Source of the DNA: Puccinia triticina
Lineage: Eukaryota; Basidiomycota; Pucciniomycetes; Pucciniales; Pucciniaceae
Direction of reading: 5' to 3'
Assembly: GCF_026914185.1 (NCBI RefSeq)
Contig: NC_070566.1
Span: forward strand, 3,596,001-3,660,000
Length of the DNA stretch: 64,000 nt
This document shows, one piece after another, positions 34,281-46,700 of this stretch. The translations under genes and the position numbers were made by a program. A model generated the notes under the pieces. That model was not told where the DNA came from. It saw only the letters and a program-made list of their open reading frames with translations, and ran no database searches. Every line of letters starts with the position of its first letter. Position 1 is the stretch's first letter.

Positions 34281-36834
34281 ATGTGCAAACAAAATTGGAG
34301 GGGTATCCACCAATTTGGGATGCTTGCAATTTTTTTCCAATTATTAGCTTTTCATTTCTCAATCTGTATGAGAATAGCAGTAACTAATGAAACACCAGGA
34401 ATGGGGAAAACAAGCTGGAAAGCTGAGGGCTGCATCTTGAAACTTGGCCCTCCCACTCCTGACACTCCCCCTGATCAAAACTATTTGTTATCTACAAACC
34501 ATTTTCCAGGGAAAGACTGGGGTGCTGAACCTGATGAAAAACTCCCATTTCAACTTTTACAACAGGCTCACAATACTGGCAAGTTTTTTATGTTCCTTTC
34601 TCTTTATGGATATCCCTCACATCAAACCCTCCCCCCAAGAAAGAACACAAGAAGAAGGGAAAAAAACCATAACTGACCTTGGAATGATGTTGTTTTCAGG
34701 CTCAAAAAGTCTTGAGTACAACTTTTTTTCTGCAGGTAATGAAAATGAAAAATTCCCGTCAGTTAGCCATCATATCATGAATTCACATGGAAAAGTACCA
34801 GGACAAGTAATAAGAGTGGATCAAAATCCTCAAACTAGGGGTAAGCAGGCATCAATTAACTTGATTGTTGTTGCTGAGGTTAACTTCTTACTGGTTTAGA
34901 TTTCTTGGGATTATTGCCTGGGGAAAATTTATCCCATAAGCCACCAAAGGGATTTTTTGAAGTAGGCATGTCCTCTCAAGACTCAGATAAGGCATTTATT
35001 CCACCTTTGGAGCATTATTCACACAAAAAAGGAGAAATTATTCCAAACCCTAAATTCAAAGATCAGAGTAAGCAGAAAATAGAACCTACTGGAAAATCCC
35101 TCATCTTTGTGTTTGATTCTGATTGAATACATTCTTTGTTTAGGTGAGAACTCTTTTTCAAGATTATTTTATGAGACAGGATTACAGTCTGGGACACAAA
35201 ATGAACAATTAGAGGAAGGCAAATCTTCTCACAAGGATCCAAATGAGAAATTCAAAGAAGAAAATATTTTACATGACAAGATTGATAGAAACACAGAAAA
35301 TAATTTCCAGATAAGTGGTGCAAACCATGAGGCTCACATCCTGAAAATTTCAAGTCTGTTTTCCTGGAGGTTATCAAAGAAGTGTCTGGAAAACCCAGAT
35401 TTGCCCAAGTTTTTTGAGATTATTGAAGCAAGATATGACAATCTTGCACTGCTTGAAAATTATAGTAATTCTAACAAAATGGGTATGAAACACTTTGGAT
35501 CCCTCTTAGCCGTTCAGTATGGCCGTCATGTACGGCCTCTTAATGAATTAACAAATAAATTCATTCTAAGAAAGTGTTGTCTTGGTCGCTTGAAAACCTT
35601 TATTAGGCTTCTTGTTTTCATCAACACTGCTATCATCAGGAAAGGCTCACCTTCAAAAGAAGAAATATTTGCTTCAAATACTAAATTGATTGAGTCATTA
35701 GGAGATGAAATATTTGATCCCAAATCCAGTCTCCCTGCATTGGGATTTATTAAACCACAACAATATCCAATGGATGAAAGTGCATTTTTAGAAACACAAA
35801 TTGATCTTATCAACTTTTTATCTGCCAAGTTAATGCCACAACAAAAGGCTTTCAACATAGCTCTCAAGATAGCACTGCCATTGATTCAAAAAGATAACCC
35901 TCAAGCCATGAGCTTAATTAAAGGTTCTGATGGACAGGTGAATTATACTGTTTTGGAAGCATATCTCAACCATGAAATTAATTTCAAAACAAAAAATAGA
36001 GATAAAATCAATTCATCCAATGAAGTGGTCAAATTTGGTAATTCTTTCTGGCAACATTTACCAGAAATACCTTGGGAAATAATACCGGATAAATATTTTG
36101 ATGGAACCAAATCAGCTTTACAAAAGAAAATTGATATAATGCATCAGGTTGAAGACTTATATCAAACTCCTAAGAGCCTCCATTCACATCGAATCAAGAG
36201 AAAGTTTGAAGGGATTCCCGTTGATCTATTGGGAGTAACAAGTCTAGTTGCAAAATACCAGGTAGTTAGAGTCACAAATGATTGCCATCAACCCATTGCA
36301 ACCAAAACAATGGTAAGGAAAGTTGAAAGCCTTTTAGAATATTCACTCCTCTGCAACAGTCTCTTAATCAACTATTCATCTTCAAAATCAGGGAAGATTA
36401 GTTCAGTAGAAGATTCACAAATCTCATATCTTTCTTGGATTGAATCTCAGTTATTGAAATCAAATTCAAAGGGAGGTTTTCCTATTTTTGGAAGAGTTAG
36501 AGATGAAGGCCCACTACCACTCAACAAATCAAGATTTGGAGAATACCAAAATGAGATAATACAGTTCATCAGCTTAGATCATGCTTTCTGCAAGCTTCCC
36601 CAAATTACAATCAGGCTGATTAAATTTTGGTTTAGAGAGACTTATCCAGATGAATGGCATTCTATTTTCCATGATGAGAAGAACTTTTCAACTATTATGA
36701 TCAAGCTGATAACACATGGTAGAAGTCATTTCAAAGACTTCAGAAATAAAAGTAGAGATACCTCCAAAAGAAAAATTTCACATTCAGATTTCAAATATGA
36801 TAATAAAAAATCCAAAATGAATTTACAACCTTAA
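34281..36834 (+). CDS. Secreted-protein family copy C, intact, 765 aa
   Basis: Only fully open member of the three-copy family; function unknown. Exons 34281-34578, 34700-34840, 34900-35067, 35144-36834 total 2298 nt. The N-terminus MCKQNWRGIHQFG is followed by a hydrophobic core (MLAIFFQLLAFHFSIC) and a polar region, as in a secretory signal peptide. Exons 1-3 are low-complexity and probably disordered; exons 3 and 4 open with related modules (LPGEN.S..., EVGMSS / GENSFSR..., EEGKSS). The last exon encodes about 560 residues, helical and Lys-rich, with family blocks LVFINTAI(I/L)R, MDESAF, GSDGQVNYTVL and FRETYPDEW, and a basic tail. There are no long membrane segments after the leader. The exon 1 donor is GC (ACTG|GCAAGT). 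A rust-specific secreted protein, possibly an effector, is an inference only. Confidence 0.75.
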
Positions 36835-38430
36835 AGTATCTCAGATATCTGCATCATTCTTTCCAATCCATGATCTCATGTTTTCTTAACAACTATATAG
36901 TCTGTTCTTTGTCAGAAACCAAACTTTCTGTCCTCAGTTGTCTGTTTCCCTTCTGCAACTCATTTTCAAACTTCAAATTACAAAGATCAGTCCAGATTTT
37001 TTGTATCCCTCACACCTTAGCTTATAACCTTGCTCAATTTCCTCTACTAATCAACAATCCAGCTCATAATAATACTGATTATATCTGTACATTCATTTAC
37101 TATTGATTTTTTTCCCAATATCTTTCTTTCTACTCTCACCTGCCGTTCTCCTCAATGAAAAAGTAATACTTTTGGATACCAAGTCCTGCCCCTGCCAGGT
37201 TGATGTCTAACTTCTGGGAAAAAATATGCCTGGGGATTGGGGTCCAAGAGAGCACATAAACTCTCCTGAGGGTTGTACTGGCCAACAAGATTAGAGGGTC
37301 AGCACTCTCTTGATGGCCAGTAATGTTGATTAAGAGTGCATATAGACACTGGTGAGGGCCATTACTGGCCAAAACAAGATTCATCACTCTCTTGATGGCA
37401 AGTACCAGCCACCAAGGCGGTTTAGGAGCTTTGATTCTCTCAAGGGGGGGGGGGGTGTACCTCCTGCACACTCCCTAAGTACCACCAGTACTGGACCAGG
37501 TGGTTACAGGTGTCTGTTTTGGCCTGAAAGTTGACCTAGTACCTGTGCCCACAGGGGGTACCCGGCCAATTTTCATCTCTGATTTTGTCTCAGGGAAAAA
37601 GCCTGATATGGCTTCCTGAGGAATTTTTGGATTGCTTTTTTTGGGATGAGGAAAGGTCTGCAATAGTGCAATTTCTTTTAAAAAAAAATCTTATAATAAT
37701 ATGAAGTCAAGAAGTAAATCACTGGGTCAGCTTGTTGTGTGGTTTTGGCAACATGGTACACTAAAAGAAAACCTGTAGAGACTACCAGCAGTTGTCATGA
37801 AGAAACTCAGCTTGGTGTGATGCTCAAGCCTTTCTCAGTTTATTTCAACCAAGCTTCAATGGACAGTGACTGTGCATGAAAGGCTATGATGTAATCATGT
37901 GGAGTTGAAATGGCCTGCAGTTACACTGGGGTACTTGGTAACACAAAGGATGTTCTTGACTGAGTGTTGGTTAAGAGGTAGCCCATGACACAGCAGGCAG
38001 GTATTGCTAAGCTACCAGGGTTTGGAAGACCTCTGGGAGGAGCACAAGCCCATGTAAAAGTGGAGAGAACTAAAGCTTACCGCAGACACGGGTCCGTTAA
38101 GGTAAGCAGAGGAAGAGAATGAGCCAAACGGAGAATGAGAGGAGGATCTGGGCCTCAGTTGAAGTCAACAAGAGAAAAGGGGTAAAAAGGTGGATTTCTA
38201 AGAAAATCCCTTGTCGCACGTGCTCTGAAAGGTGTACGACAATATAAGGGGGCTTGGTTGAAATCCAAGGGAAAGGGAAAAAAAGGAGATGATTTCTCTG
38301 AAGGAGAGAAAGGCCTGGATAAATATATCATACTAGTGAGGAACTCTGCTGAGTGTCTCTGTCTGCGGAGGGACTCGTTATAATGGTGACAAGTAAGCAC
38401 AGAAACACATTTACAAGTCCTTTTTTGCCA
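36835..38430. other. Repeat-rich intergenic DNA with a possible LTR remnant
   Basis: 37250-37420 has TGGCCAGTA/TACTGGCC hairpin motifs. 37445-37456 is a G run. 38070-38390 carries a TATA-like ACAATATAAGGGG followed by ATAATGGTGACAAG, which looks like an LTR end with a primer-binding site but was not confirmed. No gene supported. Confidence 0.35.
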
Positions 38431-41400
38431 TTACTTGATTTGATAACCGGCTGCTGCAAGCCATTGAAGGTATGGCGTTGCAAATTCCGAAGGGACCTGC
38501 GAGATCAGCGCAGGTATCTACAAAGAAATGAAAATTCAAGTTAAATATTATCATTCACTTTTGATTGACTTGATAGTTGAAACACACTTTTCCTGGTTGC
38601 GCTTCGCCAGCTTTAACCAGTCCGCTAGCTAGCGCGTCACGGGGATCTACCATGGCACCGAAGGGATCCCTTTTTCCAATCGGCTCGCTGGCTCCGAGCC
38701 TACTGAACCCTACCTGGTAACCGTGTTCTTCCAAGTCAGTCACGTTCAGTTCGCTGTTTCCACCGGTCATGTCTTCCGTCGGTTTGAGTTGCGGTAAAGT
38801 GAATAGGCGCAAGACGGATATGAGAATCGGTAGATACAGCCGAGACTCGGCCTCGCACTGCAGACTTCTTGCTCGAGTTAGCAAGGAGATGTGTCCAAGA
38901 GCCACCACGCGGCGCTGTTTGGGGGGTGTCGAAGCCACCACGGGCAAAAGGACGCCCTCCATGACCTGACAAAATAGACTGTTGTTTTTTATAAGCATTT
39001 AGTGAGGCAAGCCGGTCAAATTTCACGTACCCAGGTTGAACTGCATTGATCGTATTGATCAAGAGGTCGGGTGTCAGTTGAGGCTTTTCCAGCGTTACGA
39101 TGAACATGATTGTATACAGCAGAGCCGATGTGAATTTGTCGGTCTTGCTTTGTTGGAGCCGGGTAAGTAGCAGCAGAAAAACGTTTCGCAGATAAGGCAA
39201 TAGCGCTTCGCTGAGAGAAAGAAGGGGAGCTTGGTTAGCATGCATGTTTAGGTATAATCAAGCATCTCGAGAAAAAAAACTTGCGTAGGAACATGCTCAA
39301 ACAAAGCCTCCAACAGTTCGAATCCATAAACATCGTTTAGCTTTGAGCCTATTAACTTTTGAAAGACTCCAAGCATAGCCGAGATTCGGTTTTCGGCAAC
39401 GATCCGGGGAGCACCGGCACTGAGGTAAGCCCTGAGCAGCCGAACCAAAGCAGGGACATTCCCACGGAGCTCCCATAAAGTCGGCGTGAGAAGCGGAGGT
39501 AGTAGATCATTGTAATAGTCTGATAGTGGTTCCGAGTGGTTTGTATGGAACTCGAGCATCTGGGAAAGAATCTGAAAGACGAATGGGGAAAAATCTGGAT
39601 GTCCAATCGGTGGTAAGCTATTTTTTGTCACTGTACCAACTACACTATGGATTTAATCACCTTGGACGTCTTGGGTCAGAATCTGCGAAAATATCGGGAA
39701 AAGGGCCTGCTCAAAGATAGGCAATGTTCTCAAATCCGCCATCGTTATGAATCTGTAGGTCAAGAAGTATGGCTTAGTCCTTAGTCACTCCATGGACATG
39801 TAAATCAACTTACCGTATCAACGCAGAGATGCTTTCGAACGTATAGTGGTTGAATTTCGGATTGCTTGGGTTCTTGCTGATTTCGGTTAAGATCGTGATG
39901 AGATTTGATAAAATACTTTCGTAATGTGGTGAGAGGGCTTTTTGGGCGGTCACAATTACTCGCATCACACCTGAAAATGCAACCTCAAGGTTAATCGAGT
40001 CAGAGAAGTACGACGAACAGCAGCTACAACGCACATTTCATTAACATCTCATTTTGGGCTATCTGTTGGGGTGTGGTTCCTTTCCGTATCTGGGCGAATA
40101 ATCCCATCAATAACTCAGGTCCCAAGTCTTTCATATCAGCCAAACTGAAGCTATTCAAGGGAAATTTGTCAGCTGGGTAAGATATGTGGACCAAGCTCTT
40201 CAGCGAAATACTTACAGTAGTTGATTGTTGCGCTTCATAAACAAAATGCGCTCGATTGTGATTGCAGCGTATGTATAGATAACAGAAACTTCGGAGTTCA
40301 AATGTGGCACAAGAAGTGGTAGGACCGAAATCAGCTGCTCTCGGGTCAGCTGGTTACGAAACGTGTGCAAAAATTTGATAGCGTCCGCAACTATGATTGG
40401 ATGTGGTGGAGCTGCATTCTTGACTGATAAATCTTGGACTACGTGTTCAGAGAAAAATTGTACGACGTCAACTAATGCATTGATATTTGTCACTCCGCCG
40501 GACGTGGTCGAACTACAGGATGCTACAGATGCGAGAAGGGAAACAGCAGCATCTTTAAAACGCCAATTTCCAACAGGATCTGTGGCATATTGCTAGAAAC
40601 AAAAAATCCGGAGGATTAGACAACCTCCTTGAGATAATTGCGCATGTGGATAGAAACGGTACCTGTAAATAGTTTTGAACATATCGAGTAATGATCGCAG
40701 TCACTTCCTTCTGGAATTGCTCGAGTAATGCTCGAGTAATTTCGATAGCAGCCTGTCTGCGAGTATCGTTATCGGAGCCTTCTAGATCGCGGCGCACGAA
40801 CTCGGCAGGATCTTCCTCAAACATTTCGACTTCGAAGTCTGGGAAGTATTGCTGATAAGCTTTGAACTCATTGGTCGCGTGGTTCAAGTAGCGGCATGAC
40901 TCACTCCGCAAGAACATGTTGGGCAGGACGATTTTCTCGCAAATCGCTTCCAGGGTTGCCGGGCTTTCAAAGAGGGCCTTTTGCGATGGCATTTTAACCA
41001 CTACCGATAAAAAACGCGTCGCTTTACTGACAAGCTAGAAATGATTGCACTGATGAGATACTTGAAGCAATGAATGATTGATGGAGCTCTTTGATGTGGA
41101 TACTCACAATGTCTGAGCGCTGTTGGCGGCCCAATCTAGTTAACATGTCCCAGCAAGTTTTGACAAACACGTCCATCATTGGAAAGACGTCGAGGTACCT
41201 TAGACTATAGAGTTCTACCACTTCGCATATACCGGCTCGGATCTTCTCCAAGTCGCCAGCTTCGCCCTCTTCTTCGTCATCGCCATCTTGCTGTCGCTCG
41301 GAGGCTAAGTACGGAATTTCCCAGGTTAAGTATTTGTGGAGCAAGCTCATGAACTCTTGAAGGTGATCCTCGAAAAATTCAGGGATGTCTTGGCAGTTGA

Positions 41401-42291
41401 GATCGTAATAGATTTGGATCATCAAAAGAAGACTTTTGGCAAGTATCTGTTGTTCAGATCGTGGTAGGGTCGGGGCTACGTTTAATAGTGTTGTGTCGAG
41501 CAACTACACGAGGTGGAAAAGGGTCAGTTTCATCTCTAACTTGCTCTGGTCAACAAGATTCGGGGGAACTGACATTAAAAAGCTGTAGATAAGGTTCACA
41601 AAAGCGTTCCAAAACGTGTTTGATTTCCAAGAATAGACTGTCAGTCCGGAATTGAGCACGCCACCTAGATCATACGAGTCTTGGTTAAATTGTATAAATG
41701 GATGTGACTCGACAGAACATCAGAAGAGGATCTACCTTTTGAAGATTGCATGGGCAGTGCTCAGGAGCGCATTGTTGGCATTCCAGTCATTTTGATTGAA
41801 ATTCTGGACAATCTTATCGATTAGGTCCGGCCATTGTTCTGGGAAGTCTGATGTTGCTATGATCGAGATTGCTTCCGAGTATTGAATCAGCAGGCTCGGA
41901 GAGTTGGCGAGAGAGATGAGAACTGAGACCAGCTTTGATTTTAGGCTTTCGCGATCGGCAGTCGCAATGTGGGTCTCTTCGCCTTCTTCCTGCCAATCAA
42001 CAAGAGTGATTATCAGTATCCAAGTTTCATCGGATGTATAATGGAAAGGGATCTCACCACCGGAGCCCAATGATTTTTGACATAATTTTTGAAAGCGAGT
42101 GCAGCAGCTTGTCTGGCAGTTGGGTCGGCTTTGGGGTCTTGAGTGATTGCGATGAGCACATTACCGAAGCCCAGGTGTTGCTTGGCCATTTCGAGCTGTT
42201 CCTCGGCAAGCTTACGGTGGGTAGGATCCGGATTGAGAGACTGGCAGAGGCATTGTGATATGATTTTGATCGTTTCGGGATTCGATTCCAT
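38431..42291 (-). CDS. CSE1: Exportin-2 / importin-alpha re-exporter Cse1
   Basis: Karyopherin-beta that returns importin-alpha to the cytoplasm with RanGTP; a HEAT-repeat solenoid. It starts MESNPETIKIISQCLCQSL at 42291. Verified exons in order are 42058-42291, 41736-41989, 41574-41664, 41108-41503, 40905-41034, 40663-40838 and 40216-40592, each closing in phase. Several more follow to a last exon 38431-38517 (IPALISQVPSEFATPYLQ). Family blocks seen are RQAAALAFKNYVKNHW, SDFPEQWPDLI, YYDLNCQDIPEFFEDHL, RRDLEGSDNDTRRQAA, FRNQLTREQLISVLP, YTYAAITIERIL, NPSNPKFNHYTFESI and LWELRGNVPALVRLL. The intron at 40839-40904 (66 nt) has no in-frame stop; without splicing it would insert 22 residues. No disruption was seen. 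Confidence 0.95.
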
Positions 42292-42479
42292 GATGGGCAG
42301 CAGCAGATGTCAGAGTGGATGCAGAAACCTTTTGGCAATCGAACGGGTTGTGGCGGATTGCTGCCGAGAAGCCTAGAAAGTTGAAAGGGCAATCGAATTG
42401 ATCGCGCTGGTCCCGCGCGTCCCGCCGCGGTTTCACAAAGATACCCGTGACAGATCACAGAGTTTCGGTAACTATTTAC

Positions 42480-42680
42480 ATAAACCCCCGCGAACTTCGA
42501 AGTTCGAAGCGTCCCCGGAGGAGAGGTTCTCCAATGCCACGCCATTGGCCCTTCAGACTCGAGTTTTGGATGTTAAAAGCCACCTATTTTCTTTCTTTTT
42601 ACAGCTACACCCGAACTTAGCAAAGTCCCTCAAGACTTCGGGGGTGAACTCGCGAAGTTCCCCGAACTCGCACACCAAGA
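42480..42680. repeat. CGAACTTCG-rich inverted repeat upstream of CSE1
   Basis: A perfect 16-nt palindrome CGAACTTCGAAGTTCG at 42491-42506 pairs with GAACTCGCGAAGTTCCCCG around 42645-42665. About 200 bp from the CSE1 ATG. Probably a small foldback MITE in or near the promoter. Confidence 0.5.
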
Positions 42681-43757
42681 ATGGATTTTCAAGGTATTTT
42701 GTTTATTTTTTCTACAGCTCACCCACCACATCCACTCGTTGTTAATTATTAGCTCAATGTCATTGGAACATGCTGGAGGAAAGAGTACAGATTTTTAAAT
42801 CTCACATGATCCCCTCTAAATTCTTGTGGAGAGCAAACTGTGGAAACTGTGTTGGTGAGCACAGACCCTTTCCGTGCAGAATCCTCATTTTGCATATATT
42901 TAAAGATTTTTTTGGACCAGAAGGAATGTTGTGAAGTTAGCCAAACTCTGTAGGTTGGACAGGCACAAGCTAGTCTTTCACCTAAGCAACTTTATTCCAA
43001 AGAAAGACATGGAAGCAAGGAATTATAGAAGTTTGAAAACTCCTGCCACCTAAATTTAGAATCTTGCCCCCGCTGTAAAGCTCAAAAGTGTTCCTGAGAA
43101 CTTTTTGCTGACTGCAGAAAGGGATGTATGAGGGAAACTCTGCCTTTCCTGGATCACTAGACACTAAAAAAAGCCCCCCAATCTTACCCAGCTGAGCATT
43201 TGCCTCAGGACTTGGTCTGTGCACCTCAGGCTCAGACAGCAGTTTTCTGCTCCTCAGTCTAGTGCATTGTGCACTATAGACTAAAGCTGAGGAACTTCCA
43301 AACATTCCAGGGTGTACCACCTGGGATTCAATTGTATGAGCCTGGTATCAACTAGGAATGAACTTGAGTATGCTGCATGTCAACTGACAGCAGTTTCTTG
43401 AGTTTTTTTCACAGTGACAATGTAATGAGTGCAGCTGATGAGGTCAAGTATATGTAAAGGGTAGACAAGCTGTCAGAGTGTCCATGTAACAGATCACATG
43501 TCCTGGGCAAGTCTTTTGTGTGTATGTAACTGAATGATGGTGTCTTGAAGGGGTTGTAACTTGTGATCCAGAGGGATGTAAGGTGTGTTGTCCATGGTGT
43601 ACCGTGTAGTTTTTGACCGTAGAATCCAGTGGTGCCGCCATATTGGTTGATTTGAGAGTGTAAATATGAGAAAAAAAGAAATTTTGAAATGGGCTAGATG
43701 GGTAGCCATAAAGCATACCACACTGCAAAAAGGGGCAATAAGGCACAAGTCCCTCCT
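42681..43757. other. Intergenic DNA between CSE1 and hAT 2
   Basis: No gene recognised. The short open frames on both strands have no family features. Composition suggests old repeats. Confidence 0.4.
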
Positions 43758-46700
43758 TAAAGATGGCAATTGGCACCCGGGTACCGCTAGCGGTACCCCG
43801 GTACCGCCTGTTTTTTGGACTCAGATGAACACCAGGTACCGCACCCGGCACCGCCTGGCAGGTGCCAGCGGGTGCGGGCGGTACTTGAGGGGGGTACCAG
43901 TGGTACCCGCAGTGCTAATAATGGCCCATATAAGATTGATCAGAAAAATAAGGGTGTTTAAACCCGGGCAGTAGTTATGGTGGGTACCAGTGGTACCCAC
44001 AGCAACAATAAAAACTAATAATAAATCAAAAACACCTCTTTTATACCTAATCGTCTACTTCTATTGCCTTTCGTTTGCCCTTATCTTTTCCCTTCTTCTC
44101 CGTCTGAATCTTCTCTTTCCACCTTGCCAAAACCCCCTCCTCAATCATGTCATTCTTGGAGTAGAATGCAACCGTCATTCCCCTACTTAGTGATCGCGCC
44201 GAGAGCCGGTGTCTCTTGTGTGACACATAGTCTCTCCCAAAACTAAAAGCGCGCTCAACATCAACAGATGTCGCTGAAAATTTCATGTATATCTATCAGT
44301 TTTTGCACCACAATAGGTATTAGTTGGGGATCTACTCACCTGGACAGCTCAACACGCCAAGTGCCATTTGTAACAGGCCTCTGTGTGTGTTTCCGGATTG
44401 CTTCTGTGCCAACCACCACTTGAGGGGGTTAACCGGTTCATTATCATCGAGGACAAGTGCCCCCGCAAGCCAAATGTCCAAAGGGTCACTTAAACAGGTT
44501 CCACCTCGGGCCGCAGCAGCGCTGCCGAGTCCGGAAAGCGTTCCTGTCTTGGGCTGAGGAAACAAAATTAATCAGCATTCATCAATCATAAGATTATGTC
44601 TACTCGATTCCTTACCCTAGGGTTGACTGTAGCCGCTGAGGCTGGAGGATTAACGTGCCGAGGCTTGTAAAAAGAGTGCCACATCTCCCGAGTGAGTCGT
44701 ATGGCTTCAGAGATCCAATCGGGCTCCCAGTTGAAGAGCTTGAAGTACTCGTCCCGAAATGACGGATGTAGCACTGAAGGAGACAATCGTTTCAGCATTT
44801 TTTTATAATCTACGATACCTTTCAGTTTGTAGACAGGAATAAAACATGTACCAATTGCAATCCGATAAAGAGGTGAGCAGTCAGTAAGACTATAGTACTT
44901 GTTGGTAATTTTCAGCCCAACCCGACATGCATTTCTCATTGCTGGTGGATACTTTACTGCAGCAATAGCGGTTGACAAGTGCTCTGTGATCTGATCGATG
45001 AATACGACTATGTTTGATATGCGAGCTGAGCCATAAATCGAGATTTGTTTGGTTATTTCGTAAAACGGGTTGAGTATCTTGACCATATCACGTGCTAAAT
45101 CGAAGTCAGACTGCTCCAAGTAAAACTTTCGCTCAATGCCGTGCCTTTTGTGACACTGCCATTCATTACTGGAGTGAAAATATTGAATCAGCTTGATATT
45201 ATACTCATCAAGCATCATAAGATTGGCTTACATGGCAGCCTTGCAGCGAATGATGCTGATGAGTTGGCAAATGGTTGAGTTCCATCTGGTTTGGACATCT
45301 TGTTCGATGTTATGCGGAGTTTTACAGCCTTTTTCGCGACATAGCCACATGAACTCAATTCTGGAGTTGGGGGAGTACCTCAACTTCCTGGCAATTGCAC
45401 GAAACTGAAGCAATTGCCAAGAAGTGTGGTTAGTATTAATCTTCCTGCGAAAAACGATCAAAATAGACTTACTTTAGCCAAGGTCTGTTTGCAACCAGCG
45501 GTTGTGTAAGTATCGAATTCCTCTTCGTCACTTGCGTTGTCAATATCATCCAGGCTGAGAGAAACGGCATCATCATCTTTGTTCTGTTCAACTACCTCAT
45601 CCTTGCTTTCATCATCCTCATCATCCGAGGATGACTCAGCTCCATCTTGGGTAAGCCTGAAATGGTACAAGGTGAAAAAATGTGGAAAGGAAAGGTTCTT
45701 CAGCTTCATGATTGTGCAACAGAAATGTCACTTGACTCACTGTGGTACATATTCCTCCAAATCTTCACCCTTGGAACACGATCCATCTGAGTCGTCTCGG
45801 TCAACAGTTATTTTTTCTTTTGCTGCCTTTGAATTCTTTTGGGTTCCAAAGGGTTGTAGTATACCGCGGGCAATGAGGTTGAGCACATGTGCGAAGCATT
45901 GAATCCATTGCGGCTCGCCTCTGAACCGCGCCCACTTCCGCTTTTTGAGTTCGTTGACCATTAGTTTGTTGTTTGACGCGTTGTCGCTGACAATCCCGCA
46001 GATCTGAATACATGAGGTTCAGTCAAGCAAGTATAATAACTGTTCATGAGAAGAAAACTAACCTTATCTTGAATCCCAAACTTTTCCACCACCAAGGTAA
46101 CGGCCCGGGCCAAATACTCTCCTGTGTGACTTTCAGCCAGTCGAATGAAGTCAAGAGGCATAGCCTCTAGCTTCGGATCAAGGGAATTGTCTTCAACTGA
46201 TCGGTAAACAACAGCGCCTAGGATATCAAACCCGTTAGGCGACTGCCAGGCGTCAACACCTAAATACAACGCTCCTTGGTGTGCCTAGATTTAGGATTGA
46301 GAATATCACATCATAAGTTATTAACATAAGTTATTAATATTCCAACGACTTTAACAAGAAAAATGACTACTCAAATTTAGAACAGCCTTGTATTTCTGTT
46401 GTATAGCTAAGTAAATCATTTGGATGTCCGTCGAGACTGCCCGTCTTGTTGGTAAAAACTTGATAACCGTTGGATGAAGAATTGACTTATGGCTAGCCTC
46501 GACCAGCGCCAAAAAAGGACGTGCGGCCTCGGCACACCAGACTGCACACAGTTGATTGACCTAGATATATAGCAAAAGAGGTCAGATGGCTCCTTTCATA
46601 TCATCAATTCAAGATAGTTACTGACCTCTCGGGAGTCAATGTCTCCAGTCCCCTTGATCCCCACATCAACGAGAGATCGATTTGAATTTGACTCTTTTAG

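Noticed and set aside
40555..41001. Reading CSE1 straight through 40839-40904 as coding
   Set aside because: Canonical splice sites remove exactly 66 nt and restore the family spacing between PNMFLR and EMFEEDP, so I treat it as an intron.
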